A DNA stretch of 64,000 nucleotides from Roseomonas haemaphysalidis (GCF_017355405.1 NZ_CP061179.1:124001-188000), one strand, 5' to 3'. Numbered from the stretch's first letter, positions 35,921 to 44,344 are shown. Numbers and translations: made by a program. The notes: generated by a model from the sequence alone, not told the origin.

Positions 35921-37077
35921 GCCGCAAGGCTCCGGCCATAGATCCGGTAGGTCTTGTAGGCTTCCCCGCCCACCGCCTCGGCCAGCCGGCGCATCGGCCG
36001 GTTGCCGGCCAGCACCCAGGACATCTCGATGGTTTGGATGCCCTGGGCTAGCGCCTCGCGCCGCAGCGTGTCGACGATGAACAGCGGCAGCAGCCGGCCC
36101 AGCATGCCATCCGCATAGTCCCGCCGCACGCCCATCAGCGGTACCCGGGCGGTGGTGGTCCGGCCGGCCTTCAGCCGCCACAGCAGCTTGGCCCAGCCCA
36201 GCGGCAGCAGCCGGCCCGACAGGTCGCGGATCGCCTCGTTCAGGTTGGGCAGGCAGACCGCGAAGGCCACGGCGCGTCCCTCGGTCTCCGCGAACCACAC
36301 CAGCCGCTCCCGCAGCAGGGGCTTCAGCGCGGCGGCCATGGCATCCACTTCCTCCGGCGTCAGCGGCACGAAGCCCCAGTTGCCGGACCAGGCCTCGTTG
36401 AAGATCTCGACCAGCAGCCCGACCTCCTGCCGCAGCCGGTCGCGCCGCAGCGGCCGCAACACGATGCCTTCCGGCAGGCCGCGCCGGACCAGTGCGGTGG
36501 TCGCCGCCGGCAGCGGCGGCGCGGTGTCCACGCGGTAGGCCAGCAGGTCCTGCTCGCCCTGGTAGCCCAGGCGTTCCAGATGCGCGCCGGCATAGGGTGG
36601 GTCGTGCGGCATCATCAGCATCGGCGGCGTGTCGAAGCCCTGCACCAGCAGCCCGGTTTCCTCGTTGATCGACAGGCTGAACGGGCCGCTGACATGCCCC
36701 AGGCCGCGCGCCCGGCACCAGGCCTCGGCCGTGCCGAGCAGCGCCGCGAAGACCGCCGGGTCGTCCTCGGCCGCCAAGAGGCCGAAATGCCCGGCTGCGC
36801 TGCCGTCGGCGGCGGTGGGTGCCAGTCGGTCGTGTTGCGCGCTGATGCGCCCGACCACCCGGCCGCCGCGCCGGGCCAGCCAGAAGGCGGCCTCGGCATG
36901 GCGGAAGAACGGGTTGTGCCGGGCGGACAGCGCCATGCGCCGCTCCTGGCGCAACGGCGCGATCCAGCTTGAGTCGCCCGCCATCAGCCGCTCCGGCAGC
37001 CGGATAAAGGCTTCCATCGCCGCCCGGCCGGCCGCGGGCACCACCTCCACCGGCGGGCTGCCCCATTCAGCGCTCAT
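35917..37077 (-). CDS. cerS: GNAT-family protein, probable bacterial ceramide synthase
   Basis: A 386-residue protein with two acetyltransferase-like halves. Landmarks are WIAPLRQERRMAL near residue 40, then GRISAQHDRL, a GPFSLSINEETGLLVQGFDTPP stretch, VEIFNEAWSGNWGFVPLT and IEMSWVLAGNRPM. Proteins of this exact build, often listed as GNAT or dATP pyrophosphohydrolase, include the bacterial ceramide synthase shown in Caulobacter to N-acylate 3-oxo-sphinganine; it is unrelated to eukaryotic ceramide synthases. The neighbourhood supports the same role here. It overlaps the upstream LptF/G-like gene by 11 bases and the downstream NTP transferase by four. Confidence 0.82.
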   Translation of the reverse strand: MSAEWGSPPVEVVPAAGRAAMEAFIRLPERLMAGDSSWIAPLRQERRMALSARHNPFFRHAEAAFWLARRGGRVVGRISAQHDRLAPTAADGSAAGHFGLLAAEDDPAVFAALLGTAEAWCRARGLGHVSGPFSLSINEETGLLVQGFDTPPMLMMPHDPPYAGAHLERLGYQGEQDLLAYRVDTAPPLPAATTALVRRGLPEGIVLRPLRRDRLRQEVGLLVEIFNEAWSGNWGFVPLTPEEVDAMAAALKPLLRERLVWFAETEGRAVAFAVCLPNLNEAIRDLSGRLLPLGWAKLLWRLKAGRTTTARVPLMGVRRDYADGMLGRLLPLFIVDTLRREALAQGIQTIEMSWVLAGNRPMRRLAEAVGGEAYKTYRIYGRSLAA

Positions 37078-38134
37078 CGTAATGCATCAGCAGCATGGCC
37101 CCGATCGTCGCGAAGACCACCGGCACCGACCAGACCGCCAGCGGCGCCGGCAGGATGGCGGCCTCTCCCAGGGCACCAAGCAGGCCACCGGACAACAGGA
37201 AGCCCAGCCCCAGCGCCAGGCACAGCAGTGGCGCCAGCATCTGCGCGCCACGCCGCGGCGTGGCGAAGGCCATGGGCGCCGCCAGCAGCAGCATGACCAG
37301 GGGGGACAGCAGGCGGGCGGCGCTTTCGTGCAGCCGGGTGGTGAAAAAGGCGGGGCCACGTGCGGCCGGCTGCTCGCCGCGCAGCGAGCGGGTCAACAGG
37401 CCCGGCGTCTGCGCATTGGTCGGCCGCGCGGCCTCGACGATCTCGGCCGGCGCGGGGCCTTGCGGCCAAGGCTGCTCGGCAAGGTGGCGCAGCGTTTCGC
37501 CGCCGGGGGCCGCGACGCTGACATCGTGCAGCACCCAGCCTTCCGTTGTCCGGCTGGCCCGCCGCGCGTCCGTGCGCGCCAGGATCAGCCGCTCGGGCGA
37601 GCGGGTGACCAGCAGCACGCCCTGCAATTCCCGCCCGTCCGGCGAGATGCGGTCGATGCCGACGATGTCCCGCCCCACGCGCATCCAGATGCGCGGCGGG
37701 TTGGCGGAAGGCGGCTTGATGGCGCGGCTGTCGGTGCGCGCCATCCATTCTGCCAGCGCCCGCTCGGTGCGCGGCGCCACGACGCTGGACAGCACGCCCT
37801 GGGCCAGCACCGCCAGCAGGCAGACCGGCAGCATGGCGGACAGCACGGAGCGCACCGGCACGCCGGCCGAGCGCAGCGCCGCCATCTCCGACGTCATCGC
37901 CAAACGGCGCAACGACAGCATGGCCGCGATCAGCACCGCCAGCGGCATCATCTGCGCCAGCACGCTGGGCAGCCGCCGCGCGGCATACAGCCACAGCTCG
38001 CCGGAACCGCCGCGCGACAGCACGTCGCTGGCATTGTCCAGCAGGTCGAGCAGCTGCAGCAGCCCGGCGAGGCCGAGCAGCGCCGCGACCACCCGCCCGA
38101 GGAACAGTCGCGACAGATAGCGGCGGCGGATCAC
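37067..38134 (-). CDS. LptF/LptG-like permease (YjgP/YjgQ family)
   Basis: A 355-residue inner-membrane protein starting at GTG, overlapping the stop of the paralogous permease by four bases. It has three N-terminal helices (YLSRLFLGRVVAALLGLAGL opens the first), a periplasmic beta-jellyroll region (DIVGIDRISPDGRELQGV) and three C-terminal helices. EMAALRSAGVPV is the cytoplasmic coupling helix that in LptF/LptG contacts the ATPase LptB. With its partner it would form a second Lpt-like extractor, separate from the lipopolysaccharide one. No LptB, LptC or LptA gene is in the window. Its place between sphingolipid genes suggests sphingolipid export. Confidence 0.85.
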   Translation of the reverse strand: MIRRRYLSRLFLGRVVAALLGLAGLLQLLDLLDNASDVLSRGGSGELWLYAARRLPSVLAQMMPLAVLIAAMLSLRRLAMTSEMAALRSAGVPVRSVLSAMLPVCLLAVLAQGVLSSVVAPRTERALAEWMARTDSRAIKPPSANPPRIWMRVGRDIVGIDRISPDGRELQGVLLVTRSPERLILARTDARRASRTTEGWVLHDVSVAAPGGETLRHLAEQPWPQGPAPAEIVEAARPTNAQTPGLLTRSLRGEQPAARGPAFFTTRLHESAARLLSPLVMLLLAAPMAFATPRRGAQMLAPLLCLALGLGFLLSGGLLGALGEAAILPAPLAVWSVPVVFATIGAMLLMHYDER

Positions 38135-39327
38135 CGCGCCGCCCCGCGCCGGCGCGGCAGGCGCGCCAGCCCGGCGCCCATAATGTCCTCGATCCTGGCG
38201 AAGAAGGCATCGAACGGGCCTTCCTGCGGGTGCCGCTGCGCCCGGCGGAAGGTCATCACGCAGAACAGTGTGAAGGCCGCGAAGACACCCCACAGCATGA
38301 TCCGCGGGTCCATCACCCCGAGGTCGCCCAGCGATTCCGCGAGCTGCACCGCGTGGTGGTAGAACATCAGGATCAGCGCCGACAGCACCGCCCCGTACCA
38401 GCGCCGCGAGCGCTGCGCGCCGAGCGCCATGGGCACCGCCAGCAGGGGCAGCACGGCCAGCGAGGCGGCGCGCACCAGGCGGCCGTGCAGCTCCGCCACC
38501 AACCGGCGGGCCGGCACCGGCGCGGTGCCCTCCGGCGGCGGCGTCAGCGTCGTGCGGCGGGTCCAGAGCTCGTCCAGCGTCATCTCCCGTTCGTCGTCGC
38601 CGCGCGGGCGGAACACGGCGACAGCGATGGTGAAGTGGCGGGTCAGGCTGGAGGTGCCGAACTGCAGCGTCGTCACCTGGCCATCGGGCGCTACGGTGAC
38701 CTGCGCGCCGTCCTGCAGCTCCAGCACCAGCTGGCCGGCATCCGTCTGGCTGGTCAGCCAGCCGGCCTGCGCCGTGGTGGTGGAGACGGCGCCGTCCGGG
38801 TGCCGCTGCTCGATGAACACGCCGCTCAGCTGGCCGGTCGCCTCGTCGACCCGGTCGGCGGTGACGCTCAGCCGGCGGCCGATGCGGATGAATTCGCCCG
38901 GCACCACGGCGGCGTTCCAGCCCGCATGCGTCGCCGCATCCAGCGCCGCGCGGTAGTGGTAGCGCCCCAGCGGCTGCAGGTAGCCGTAGAGGCCAAGACC
39001 ACCCACCGCCAGCAGCACGCTGACCCACAGGAACGGCCGGCACAGCCGCGCCAGCGATACGCCGATGCTTTGCAGGGCGTCCAGCTCATGGTGCTCGCTG
39101 CTGGCCGCGATCACGGAAAAGACGCTGATGAACAGCGCCGCCGGCAAGGCAAGCCCGATGTAATGCGGCGAAAGATACAGCAGCAGCTGGATGATCGGGC
39201 TCATCGCCCCGCTGGGTGCCAGCAGGTCGAACAACCGCAGCAGCCGTTCGAGTAGCAGCGCCGGCAGCACCACGACCAGCGTGGTCAGCAGCGGCCGCAC
39301 CAGCAGCCGCAGCAGGTAGCCGCGCAC
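38131..39327 (-). CDS. LptF/LptG-like permease (YjgP/YjgQ family), partner
   Basis: About 398 residues with the same build: paired helices at each end and a periplasmic jellyroll in the middle (RIGRRLSVTADRVDEATGQL, then SGVFIEQRHPDG). HHELDALQSIGVSL is the coupling helix. I place the start at a GTG giving VRGYLLRLLV because it is the first usable codon ahead of the first helix; no ATG precedes it, so the start is uncertain. It follows the HIT gene and overlaps the next permease. The pair likely heterodimerises. Confidence 0.82.
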   Translation of the reverse strand: MRGYLLRLLVRPLLTTLVVVLPALLLERLLRLFDLLAPSGAMSPIIQLLLYLSPHYIGLALPAALFISVFSVIAASSEHHELDALQSIGVSLARLCRPFLWVSVLLAVGGLGLYGYLQPLGRYHYRAALDAATHAGWNAAVVPGEFIRIGRRLSVTADRVDEATGQLSGVFIEQRHPDGAVSTTTAQAGWLTSQTDAGQLVLELQDGAQVTVAPDGQVTTLQFGTSSLTRHFTIAVAVFRPRGDDEREMTLDELWTRRTTLTPPPEGTAPVPARRLVAELHGRLVRAASLAVLPLLAVPMALGAQRSRRWYGAVLSALILMFYHHAVQLAESLGDLGVMDPRIMLWGVFAAFTLFCVMTFRRAQRHPQEGPFDAFFARIEDIMGAGLARLPRRRGAAR

Positions 39328-39392
39328 CAGGGGGCTGTGCCCGGTGGGGACCTGCCCGAAGGGGACCGTGGCGGCGGCGGTGCTGTCCGGGC

Positions 39393-39836
39393 TCAGCTGG
39401 ACTGTCCGTCCCAGAGCGCCCGCAATGCCGCGACCAACTGGGCCTGCTGCGCGGCATCGGGGGTGACCGCCTGGCCCAGCGCGGGCGCCGCCGGCCAGCC
39501 GTGGTCCTCGACCATCACGCCGGCCTGGCTGCGGCTGCCCGCATAGCGGGGGATCACATGGAAATGCACGTCCGGATCGAGCATCATCAGCATCAGATAG
39601 TTGATTTTCTCGTATTGCACGAAGCGCCCGAGCGTGGCTTCGATCCGCGCCACGACGGTCGCGAGCCCGGCAAAGGCCGCGGGGCTGGCCGCGCCGAAGG
39701 CTGTCACCGGCTCGCGGCAGATCAGCACCAAGCTGCCCAGGGTCGGTTGCTCGGGCCGCAGCAGCACGGTCCAATGCTCGGTCTGGCCGACCAGGTTTGA
39801 AGGATATCCGAATTTGCTCAACGTCGCGCTTGTCAT
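39393..39836 (-). CDS. HIT-family protein in sphingolipid cluster
   Basis: A 147-residue histidine-triad protein. The signature is DVHFHVIPRYAG, with the HxH and following PR typical of HIT hydrolases/transferases, which act on nucleotide-phosphoryl bonds through a nucleotidyl-histidine. It starts at MTSATLSKFGYP, with the divergent DUF2141 gene 79 bases away. It leads the operon that contains the two Lpt-like permeases and the ceramide synthase. A role in recycling nucleotide-lipid or nucleotide-headgroup intermediates is possible; this is inference. Confidence 0.78.
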   Translation of the reverse strand: MTSATLSKFGYPSNLVGQTEHWTVLLRPEQPTLGSLVLICREPVTAFGAASPAAFAGLATVVARIEATLGRFVQYEKINYLMLMMLDPDVHFHVIPRYAGSRSQAGVMVEDHGWPAAPALGQAVTPDAAQQAQLVAALRALWDGQSS

Positions 39837-39915
39837 GCAGGGTCTCGAATATCTGTCGGAACGATGGAAGCTCTTAGCTTCTCCCGCGGTGGGTGACGAG
39901 GGGCGGCGGGCCACC

Positions 39916-40395
39916 ATGGTCCTGCTGCCGCTGCTGCCGCTGCTGCCGCTGCTGGCGCTGGCATCGCCGGCCGGGGCGGCGACCCCGGTGACCGCGACGG
40001 CCTGTGCCGCGGGCCCGGCAGGCGCGCCGCAGATCCAGGTCCGCGTGCACGGGGCCCGCAGCACGCAGGGTAACATGACCGTGACCCTGTATGGCAGCGA
40101 CCCCGCGCGCTTTCTGGCCTCTGGTGGCAAGCTGGCGCGGCAGCGTGTGCCGGTGCAGCCCGGCGGCAAGGCGGAAGCCTGCTTTTCCGTGTCTGCCCCC
40201 GGCATCTACGCGGTCGCGATCTACCACGACGAAAACAACGACCACGACTTCAACCTGTCGGTGATCGGCATGCCGCAGGAGGGCTACGGCTTCTCCAACG
40301 ACGCCCAGGGCCGGTTCGGTGCGCCCTCCTTCGAGGCGGTGCGGTTCAGGGTGGAGCAGGCTGGCGGCGTGGTGCCGGTGCTGCTGCGCTACTGA
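39916..40395 (+). CDS. DUF2141 family secreted protein
   Basis: A 159-residue protein with a signal peptide made largely of a repeated LLP unit (LLPLLPLLPLLALASPAGAA), followed by a small beta-sandwich: IQVRVHGARSTQGNMTVTLY, PGIYAVAIYHDENNDHDFN, GMPQEGYGFSNDA. These match the DUF2141 pattern of a periplasmic domain with an acidic DENND-type loop that may hold calcium. The start could also be an ATG at 39835, but 39916 sits right at the signal peptide. Its 3' end overlaps the convergent phosphoesterase gene by 50 bases. Confidence 0.8.
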   Translation: MVLLPLLPLLPLLALASPAGAATPVTATACAAGPAGAPQIQVRVHGARSTQGNMTVTLYGSDPARFLASGGKLARQRVPVQPGGKAEACFSVSAPGIYAVAIYHDENNDHDFNLSVIGMPQEGYGFSNDAQGRFGAPSFEAVRFRVEQAGGVVPVLLRY

Positions 40396-41275
40396 CCGGC
40401 AGCCGCCAGCGGCCCAGCGTCGCGAAGCAGCGGGCCTCTGGCTGCCAGCCGCGCACCAGCGTTTCCACCACCCAGCCCCCCGGCGCGGGCGCGATGGCGT
40501 AGCGGTGCCATCGCGCCGGGTGCCGCCGCCCGCCCCCGGCCAGCGCCGGCGGCACGCCCACCGCCGCCAAGCCGCGCCCCCCGGGGCCGGGCAGCACCGT
40601 CAGGCCCGGCCGGTGGCTGTGGCCGTGCAACAACAACTCGGCGCCCGCCGCCGCCAGCACCCGGAGCAGCGCCGTGCGGTCCTGCAAGCCGCGCCGCCGG
40701 CCCTCGCCATGCGGCGGGTGATGGATCAGCACGACGCGGAACAGCCCGTCCTCGCCCAGCCGGCGCAACAGCGTTTCCAGCCGGTCGAGCTGTGCCGGAC
40801 CAAGCCGGCCGGCCGCCCAGCCCGGCGGCGTCACCACCGCTGAACCCAGCCCGACCAGCGCGACGCCGCCCCGCTGGCGGACAACGGGAAAACCGGCCGC
40901 CCCGGCGTCGTCGCGCATCCAGGGCATCCATTGCCCGAGGCCGTCCGCCGGCGGCACCGCCACCAGCGCGTCATGATTGCCGGGGATGACCATCACGTCC
41001 TCGGTCCGGCCCAGGCTTCGCAGGAAGCCGGCGGCGGCGGCGAATTCGCCCGGCAGCGCGAAGTTCGTCAGGTCGCCGGTCAGTGCCAGCATGTCCGGTG
41101 CGAAAGCGGCCAGATCCGCTGCCAGAAGCGCGGGCGGAATGTCACCCTGGCGAATGCCACGCTTGCGCCGCCACGCCATGTAGGACAGCAAGCGCTTGCC
41201 AAAGAGCTGCCGGATCGTCGGCGTGTCATCGGGCGGCAGGTGGAGATCGGAGAGATGGGCCAGGACGAACGTCAT
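40346..41275 (-). CDS. Metallophosphoesterase
   Basis: A 309-residue calcineurin-like phosphoesterase. All five metal-ligand blocks are visible: SDLHLP, TGDLTN, IPGNHDAL, LIHHPP and LLHGHSHR. No signal peptide is seen. Enzymes of this fold remove phosphate or cleave phosphodiesters, including lipid-linked ones (LpxH is a distant cousin). In this cluster it could dephosphorylate a sphingolipid phosphate, for example in a PgpA-like step after headgroup transfer, but that is inference. It diverges from the headgroup operon at 41.4 kb. Confidence 0.85.
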   Translation of the reverse strand: MTFVLAHLSDLHLPPDDTPTIRQLFGKRLLSYMAWRRKRGIRQGDIPPALLAADLAAFAPDMLALTGDLTNFALPGEFAAAAGFLRSLGRTEDVMVIPGNHDALVAVPPADGLGQWMPWMRDDAGAAGFPVVRQRGGVALVGLGSAVVTPPGWAAGRLGPAQLDRLETLLRRLGEDGLFRVVLIHHPPHGEGRRRGLQDRTALLRVLAAAGAELLLHGHSHRPGLTVLPGPGGRGLAAVGVPPALAGGGRRHPARWHRYAIAPAPGGWVVETLVRGWQPEARCFATLGRWRLPVSSAAAPAPRRQPAPP

Positions 41276-41359
41276 GCGGGGGCGACACTAGCGGCTGCGG
41301 ATACCCCGGCAAGCACCGCTTCTATCACCGGCCCGGCCCCCCTGCCCGCCGCCGTGCTG

Positions 41360-42463
41360 ATGGGCGAAGGGCCGGTTCCGATCTGGAGCATGCCCTCCTC
41401 CGCCCTGCTGCGGCGCGCGCTGCAGCGCGCCGGCGTGGCGGAATGGTCCGGCCCCGGAGCACCCGGCGGTCAGGGACTGCTGTTGCTGCGGGCCGACCAC
41501 GTCTTCGACGCCGCCGTGATCGCGCAGCTAGCGCGCAGTCCGGGCACGGCGCTGCTGCGCGCCGAGGACCGCCTGCCCGTGGCCCTGCACCTGCCGGCCG
41601 GGGCGGACGCGGCGGCACGGGACGCTGCCACCGCCGCCCTGACCCAGGGCGGCGCGTTGCCGCCCGGCCTGACCGCCGCGACGCCGGCCGAGCTGGTGGG
41701 CGCCTACAACCAGGCGCTGCGCAAGCGCGGCACGCCCTATGTGCTGGAGTTGACGGCCGCCAGCCGCCGCGCCGTGGAATGGCGGATGTTCGGCGGCGCC
41801 TACAAGGGCGTGACCGACTTCGTGACCAAGCACGTCTGGCCACGCCCGGCCTTCGCGGTGACGCGCGCCTGCGCGGCGCTGGGCATCACGCCCAACATGG
41901 TCACCGCCCTCAGCCTGGTGATGGTGTTCCTGGCGCTGTGGTGGTTCTCGCAAGGGCAGTTCTGGCCCGGCCTCGCCGCCGCCTGGGTGATGACCTTTCT
42001 GGACACGGTGGACGGCAAGCTGGCGCGCGTCACCCTGACCTCCACCAAGTTCGGCAACTGGTTCGACCACCTGATCGACATGATCCACCCGCCCTTCTGG
42101 TGGCTGGCCTGGATCGCCGGCTGCGGCGCGGTCGGGCTGCCGCTGGACTACCCGGTGGCCGCGGGGGTGGTGATCTTCGGTGGCTACGTGCTGCAGCGGC
42201 TGCAGGAAGGCCTGTTCATCATTGCCTTCAAGATGCAGATCCACATCTGGCGGCGGTTCGACAGCCTGTTCCGCCAGGTCATCGCCCGGCGCAACCCCAA
42301 TTTGGTGATGCTGACCATCGCGACCCTCTGCGGCCGCCCGGACCTGGGCATCCTGGCCGTCGCGGCCTGGACCGCCTTCGGCTGCGTGGAGCAGCTGTTC
42401 GTCACGCTGCAGGCGGCGCTGGCCCGCCGGCACGGGCCGCTGCGCTCCTGGCTGGACGGCTAA
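41360..42463 (+). CDS. CDP-alcohol phosphatidyltransferase with degenerate nucleotidyltransferase-like N-terminus
   Basis: About 367 residues. The C-terminal half is a membrane CDP-alcohol phosphatidyltransferase with the full motif D215-x2-D218-G-x2-A-R-x8-G-x3-D236-x3-D240 (DTVDGKLAR...FGNWFDHLID) and about six helices. The first 140 residues resemble a nucleotidyltransferase domain (LLLLRADHVFD with a metal-type aspartate) but lack the N-terminal GxGxR...K loop, so that half is probably inactive. The domain order recalls fused inositol-phosphate cytidylyltransferase/phosphatidyltransferase enzymes. The start is uncertain: GTG 41354 or ATG 41360. It heads a three-gene operon with a lipid kinase and a Tam41-like protein, pointing to sphingolipid headgroup transfer. 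Confidence 0.82.
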   Translation: MGEGPVPIWSMPSSALLRRALQRAGVAEWSGPGAPGGQGLLLLRADHVFDAAVIAQLARSPGTALLRAEDRLPVALHLPAGADAAARDAATAALTQGGALPPGLTAATPAELVGAYNQALRKRGTPYVLELTAASRRAVEWRMFGGAYKGVTDFVTKHVWPRPAFAVTRACAALGITPNMVTALSLVMVFLALWWFSQGQFWPGLAAAWVMTFLDTVDGKLARVTLTSTKFGNWFDHLIDMIHPPFWWLAWIAGCGAVGLPLDYPVAAGVVIFGGYVLQRLQEGLFIIAFKMQIHIWRRFDSLFRQVIARRNPNLVMLTIATLCGRPDLGILAVAAWTAFGCVEQLFVTLQAALARRHGPLRSWLDG

Positions 42464-42470
42464 GCCCGCC

Positions 42471-43409
42471 TTGCAGCGCCTTGGAATCATCAGCAACCCG
42501 CGCAGCCGGGGGCACCTGGACGGCGTGGCCGGGCTGGACGGCGCCGACGCCGGCCTGCCGCACGCCCTGCCGCCCGACCGCGCCGCGTTGCGCGCCACGC
42601 TGGCCGACTTCGCAGCCCAAGGCGTGACGCTGCTGGTGGTCAATGGCGGCGACGGCACCTTGCGGGAAGTGCTCGGCGCCTTGCCGGAGGCCTGGCCCGG
42701 ACCGCCGCCGGCCCTGGCGCCGCTGGCCGCCGGCCGCACCAACCTGCTGGCGCGCACCCTGGGCCAGCGCGGCAAGGGCCCGGCGGCGCTGCAGGCGTTG
42801 CGGGACGCCGCCGCGGCCGGCCGGCTGCGGCGCGAGTTGCGCCCGGTGCTGGAGGTCCACCGCGCGGGCCTGGGCGAGGCCCCCCTGCGTGGCCTGTTGT
42901 TCGGCGCGGCGGGCTTCGTGCACGCGACGCGCATGGCCAATGGCGCCCCCCGCCAGCGCGGCCTGAAGGACAACGCCGCCGTCGGCGCGACGGCGCTGCT
43001 GACGGCGGTGCAGACCCTGTCCGGGCGTGGCCCCCAGGCGCGGGCCCTGCGGCAGGGCACGCCGATGCGAGTGGCGGTGGACGGCGCTGCCGGCGTGGAG
43101 GCGCCCCGCTTCATCCTGCTCGCCACCACGCTGGACCGGCTGATGTTCGGCCTTTGGCCCTTCTGGGGCGACGGCGCCGGGGCACTGCGCTGGCTCGACG
43201 TCGCGGCACCGCCGCCGCGTCTGCTGGGCGGGCTGTGGTCGTTGCTGCGGCGCCGGCCACCCGGCCTTCCTGGCTGGCACAGCGGCCGCGCGGACGCGCT
43301 GGACCTGTCGCTCGACGAGCCTTTCGTGCTGGACGGCGAGCTGTTCGACCCCGGGCCCGCCGGCGTGCGGCTGCGCCCCTCCACTCCCCTCGTCTTCGTG
43401 TCCGCATGA
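42471..43409 (+). CDS. Diacylglycerol/sphingoid kinase family protein, possible ceramide kinase
   Basis: A 312-residue lipid kinase of the DAGK catalytic family, starting at TTG. ISNPRSRGH binds near the start, and the nucleotide motif is VVNGGDGT at residues 57-63, then LAAGRTNLLARTLG. In Caulobacter the DAGK-family protein CpgB, needed for ceramide phosphoglycerate, has been shown to phosphorylate ceramide. The neighbours here (CDP-alcohol phosphatidyltransferase before, Tam41-like protein after) fit the same pathway. The alternative is an ordinary diacylglycerol or long-chain-base kinase. The stop overlaps the next start by four bases (ATGA). Confidence 0.8.
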   Translation: MQRLGIISNPRSRGHLDGVAGLDGADAGLPHALPPDRAALRATLADFAAQGVTLLVVNGGDGTLREVLGALPEAWPGPPPALAPLAAGRTNLLARTLGQRGKGPAALQALRDAAAAGRLRRELRPVLEVHRAGLGEAPLRGLLFGAAGFVHATRMANGAPRQRGLKDNAAVGATALLTAVQTLSGRGPQARALRQGTPMRVAVDGAAGVEAPRFILLATTLDRLMFGLWPFWGDGAGALRWLDVAAPPPRLLGGLWSLLRRRPPGLPGWHSGRADALDLSLDEPFVLDGELFDPGPAGVRLRPSTPLVFVSA

Positions 43410-44338
43410 CGCCGCGGGACGGCTGGCAGGCGCTGGAAGCCAGGGCGGCGGCCGGCATGGCGGTGCCGCGCCCGGCGTCCCCCGCCATGCGGGCGGCGCT
43501 GGCCCTGAGCGACCGGCTGCGGCTGGAGCATGGCGATGCGATCGCCGCCATCCTGTTCTACGGGTCGGCCCGCCGCACCGGCGAGGCGGACGGGCTGCTG
43601 GACCTTTATGTGTTGTATGACGATCACCGTCGCTTCCACCGGCGCTGGCTGCCTTCCCTGCTGAACGCCGCCCTGCCGCCGACGGTGCTGCTGAGGACGG
43701 CGGAGGTGGAGGGCCTCGGCGCGGTGCGGGCCAAGGTCGCCGTGCTGTCCCGCCGGCAGTTCGCCCGGCGGCTGCGGCCGGGAAGTTGGGACACCACCAT
43801 CTGGGCCCGTTTCTGCCAGCCGGTCACCCTGCTGCATGCCCGGGGCGAGGCGGAAGCGGCCTGGGTGGCGCAAAGCTGCGCGCAGGCTTTCGCGACTGCG
43901 GCGCTCTGGGCCGTCTGGCTCGGCCCGCCCGGGGCCACCCCCGCCGAACGGTGGCAGGGGCTGTTCGCCCGCACCTACGGCGCCGAGTTGCGGACCGAGC
44001 GCGGCAGCCGGGCGGTGACGATCCTTGACGCGGCGCCGGACTGGTTCGATGGCGGTCTGCCCTTCGCCCTGGCGGCGCAGGGGCTGCCAGGCGCCCCGCC
44101 GCCGCCGGGCCGGGCGGAGCGGGGCTGGCGCTGGCGGCGGCGCTTCGGCAAGGCGCTGAACGTGGCCCGGCTGGTGAAGGCGGCCTTCACCTTTGAGGGG
44201 GGCGCCGACTACCTGGCCTGGAAGATCCAGCGCCACACCGGCCAGCCGCTGCCGCTCACGCCGTGGCAGCGGCGCCACCCGGTGCTGGCAGCACCCTTGC
44301 TGCTGTGGCGGCTGCGGCGGCAGGGGCTGGTGCGGTAG
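43406..44338 (+). CDS. Tam41-like nucleotidyltransferase, possible CTP:ceramide-phosphate cytidylyltransferase
   Basis: A 310-residue protein with a polymerase-beta-type nucleotidyltransferase motif: ILFYGSARR at residues 49-57, then LLDLYVLYDD (D66, D72, D73), followed by FHRRWLPSLLNAALPP. That order, GS motif then DxxxxxDD then a conserved N-containing helix, recalls Tam41, the mitochondrial enzyme making CDP-diacylglycerol from phosphatidic acid. Its operon partners are a lipid kinase and a CDP-alcohol phosphatidyltransferase. A role activating ceramide-1-phosphate to CDP-ceramide is therefore attractive, but it is inference from motif and context. One of the two acidic metal positions is less clear than in canonical nucleotidyltransferases. 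Confidence 0.62.
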   Translation: MTPRDGWQALEARAAAGMAVPRPASPAMRAALALSDRLRLEHGDAIAAILFYGSARRTGEADGLLDLYVLYDDHRRFHRRWLPSLLNAALPPTVLLRTAEVEGLGAVRAKVAVLSRRQFARRLRPGSWDTTIWARFCQPVTLLHARGEAEAAWVAQSCAQAFATAALWAVWLGPPGATPAERWQGLFARTYGAELRTERGSRAVTILDAAPDWFDGGLPFALAAQGLPGAPPPPGRAERGWRWRRRFGKALNVARLVKAAFTFEGGADYLAWKIQRHTGQPLPLTPWQRRHPVLAAPLLLWRLRRQGLVR

Positions 44339-44344
44339 TCGCCG

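Noticed and set aside
39921-39962. CTG/CCG tandem repeat considered as a repeat element
   Set aside because: It is the codon pattern of the LLP-rich signal peptide of the DUF2141 protein.
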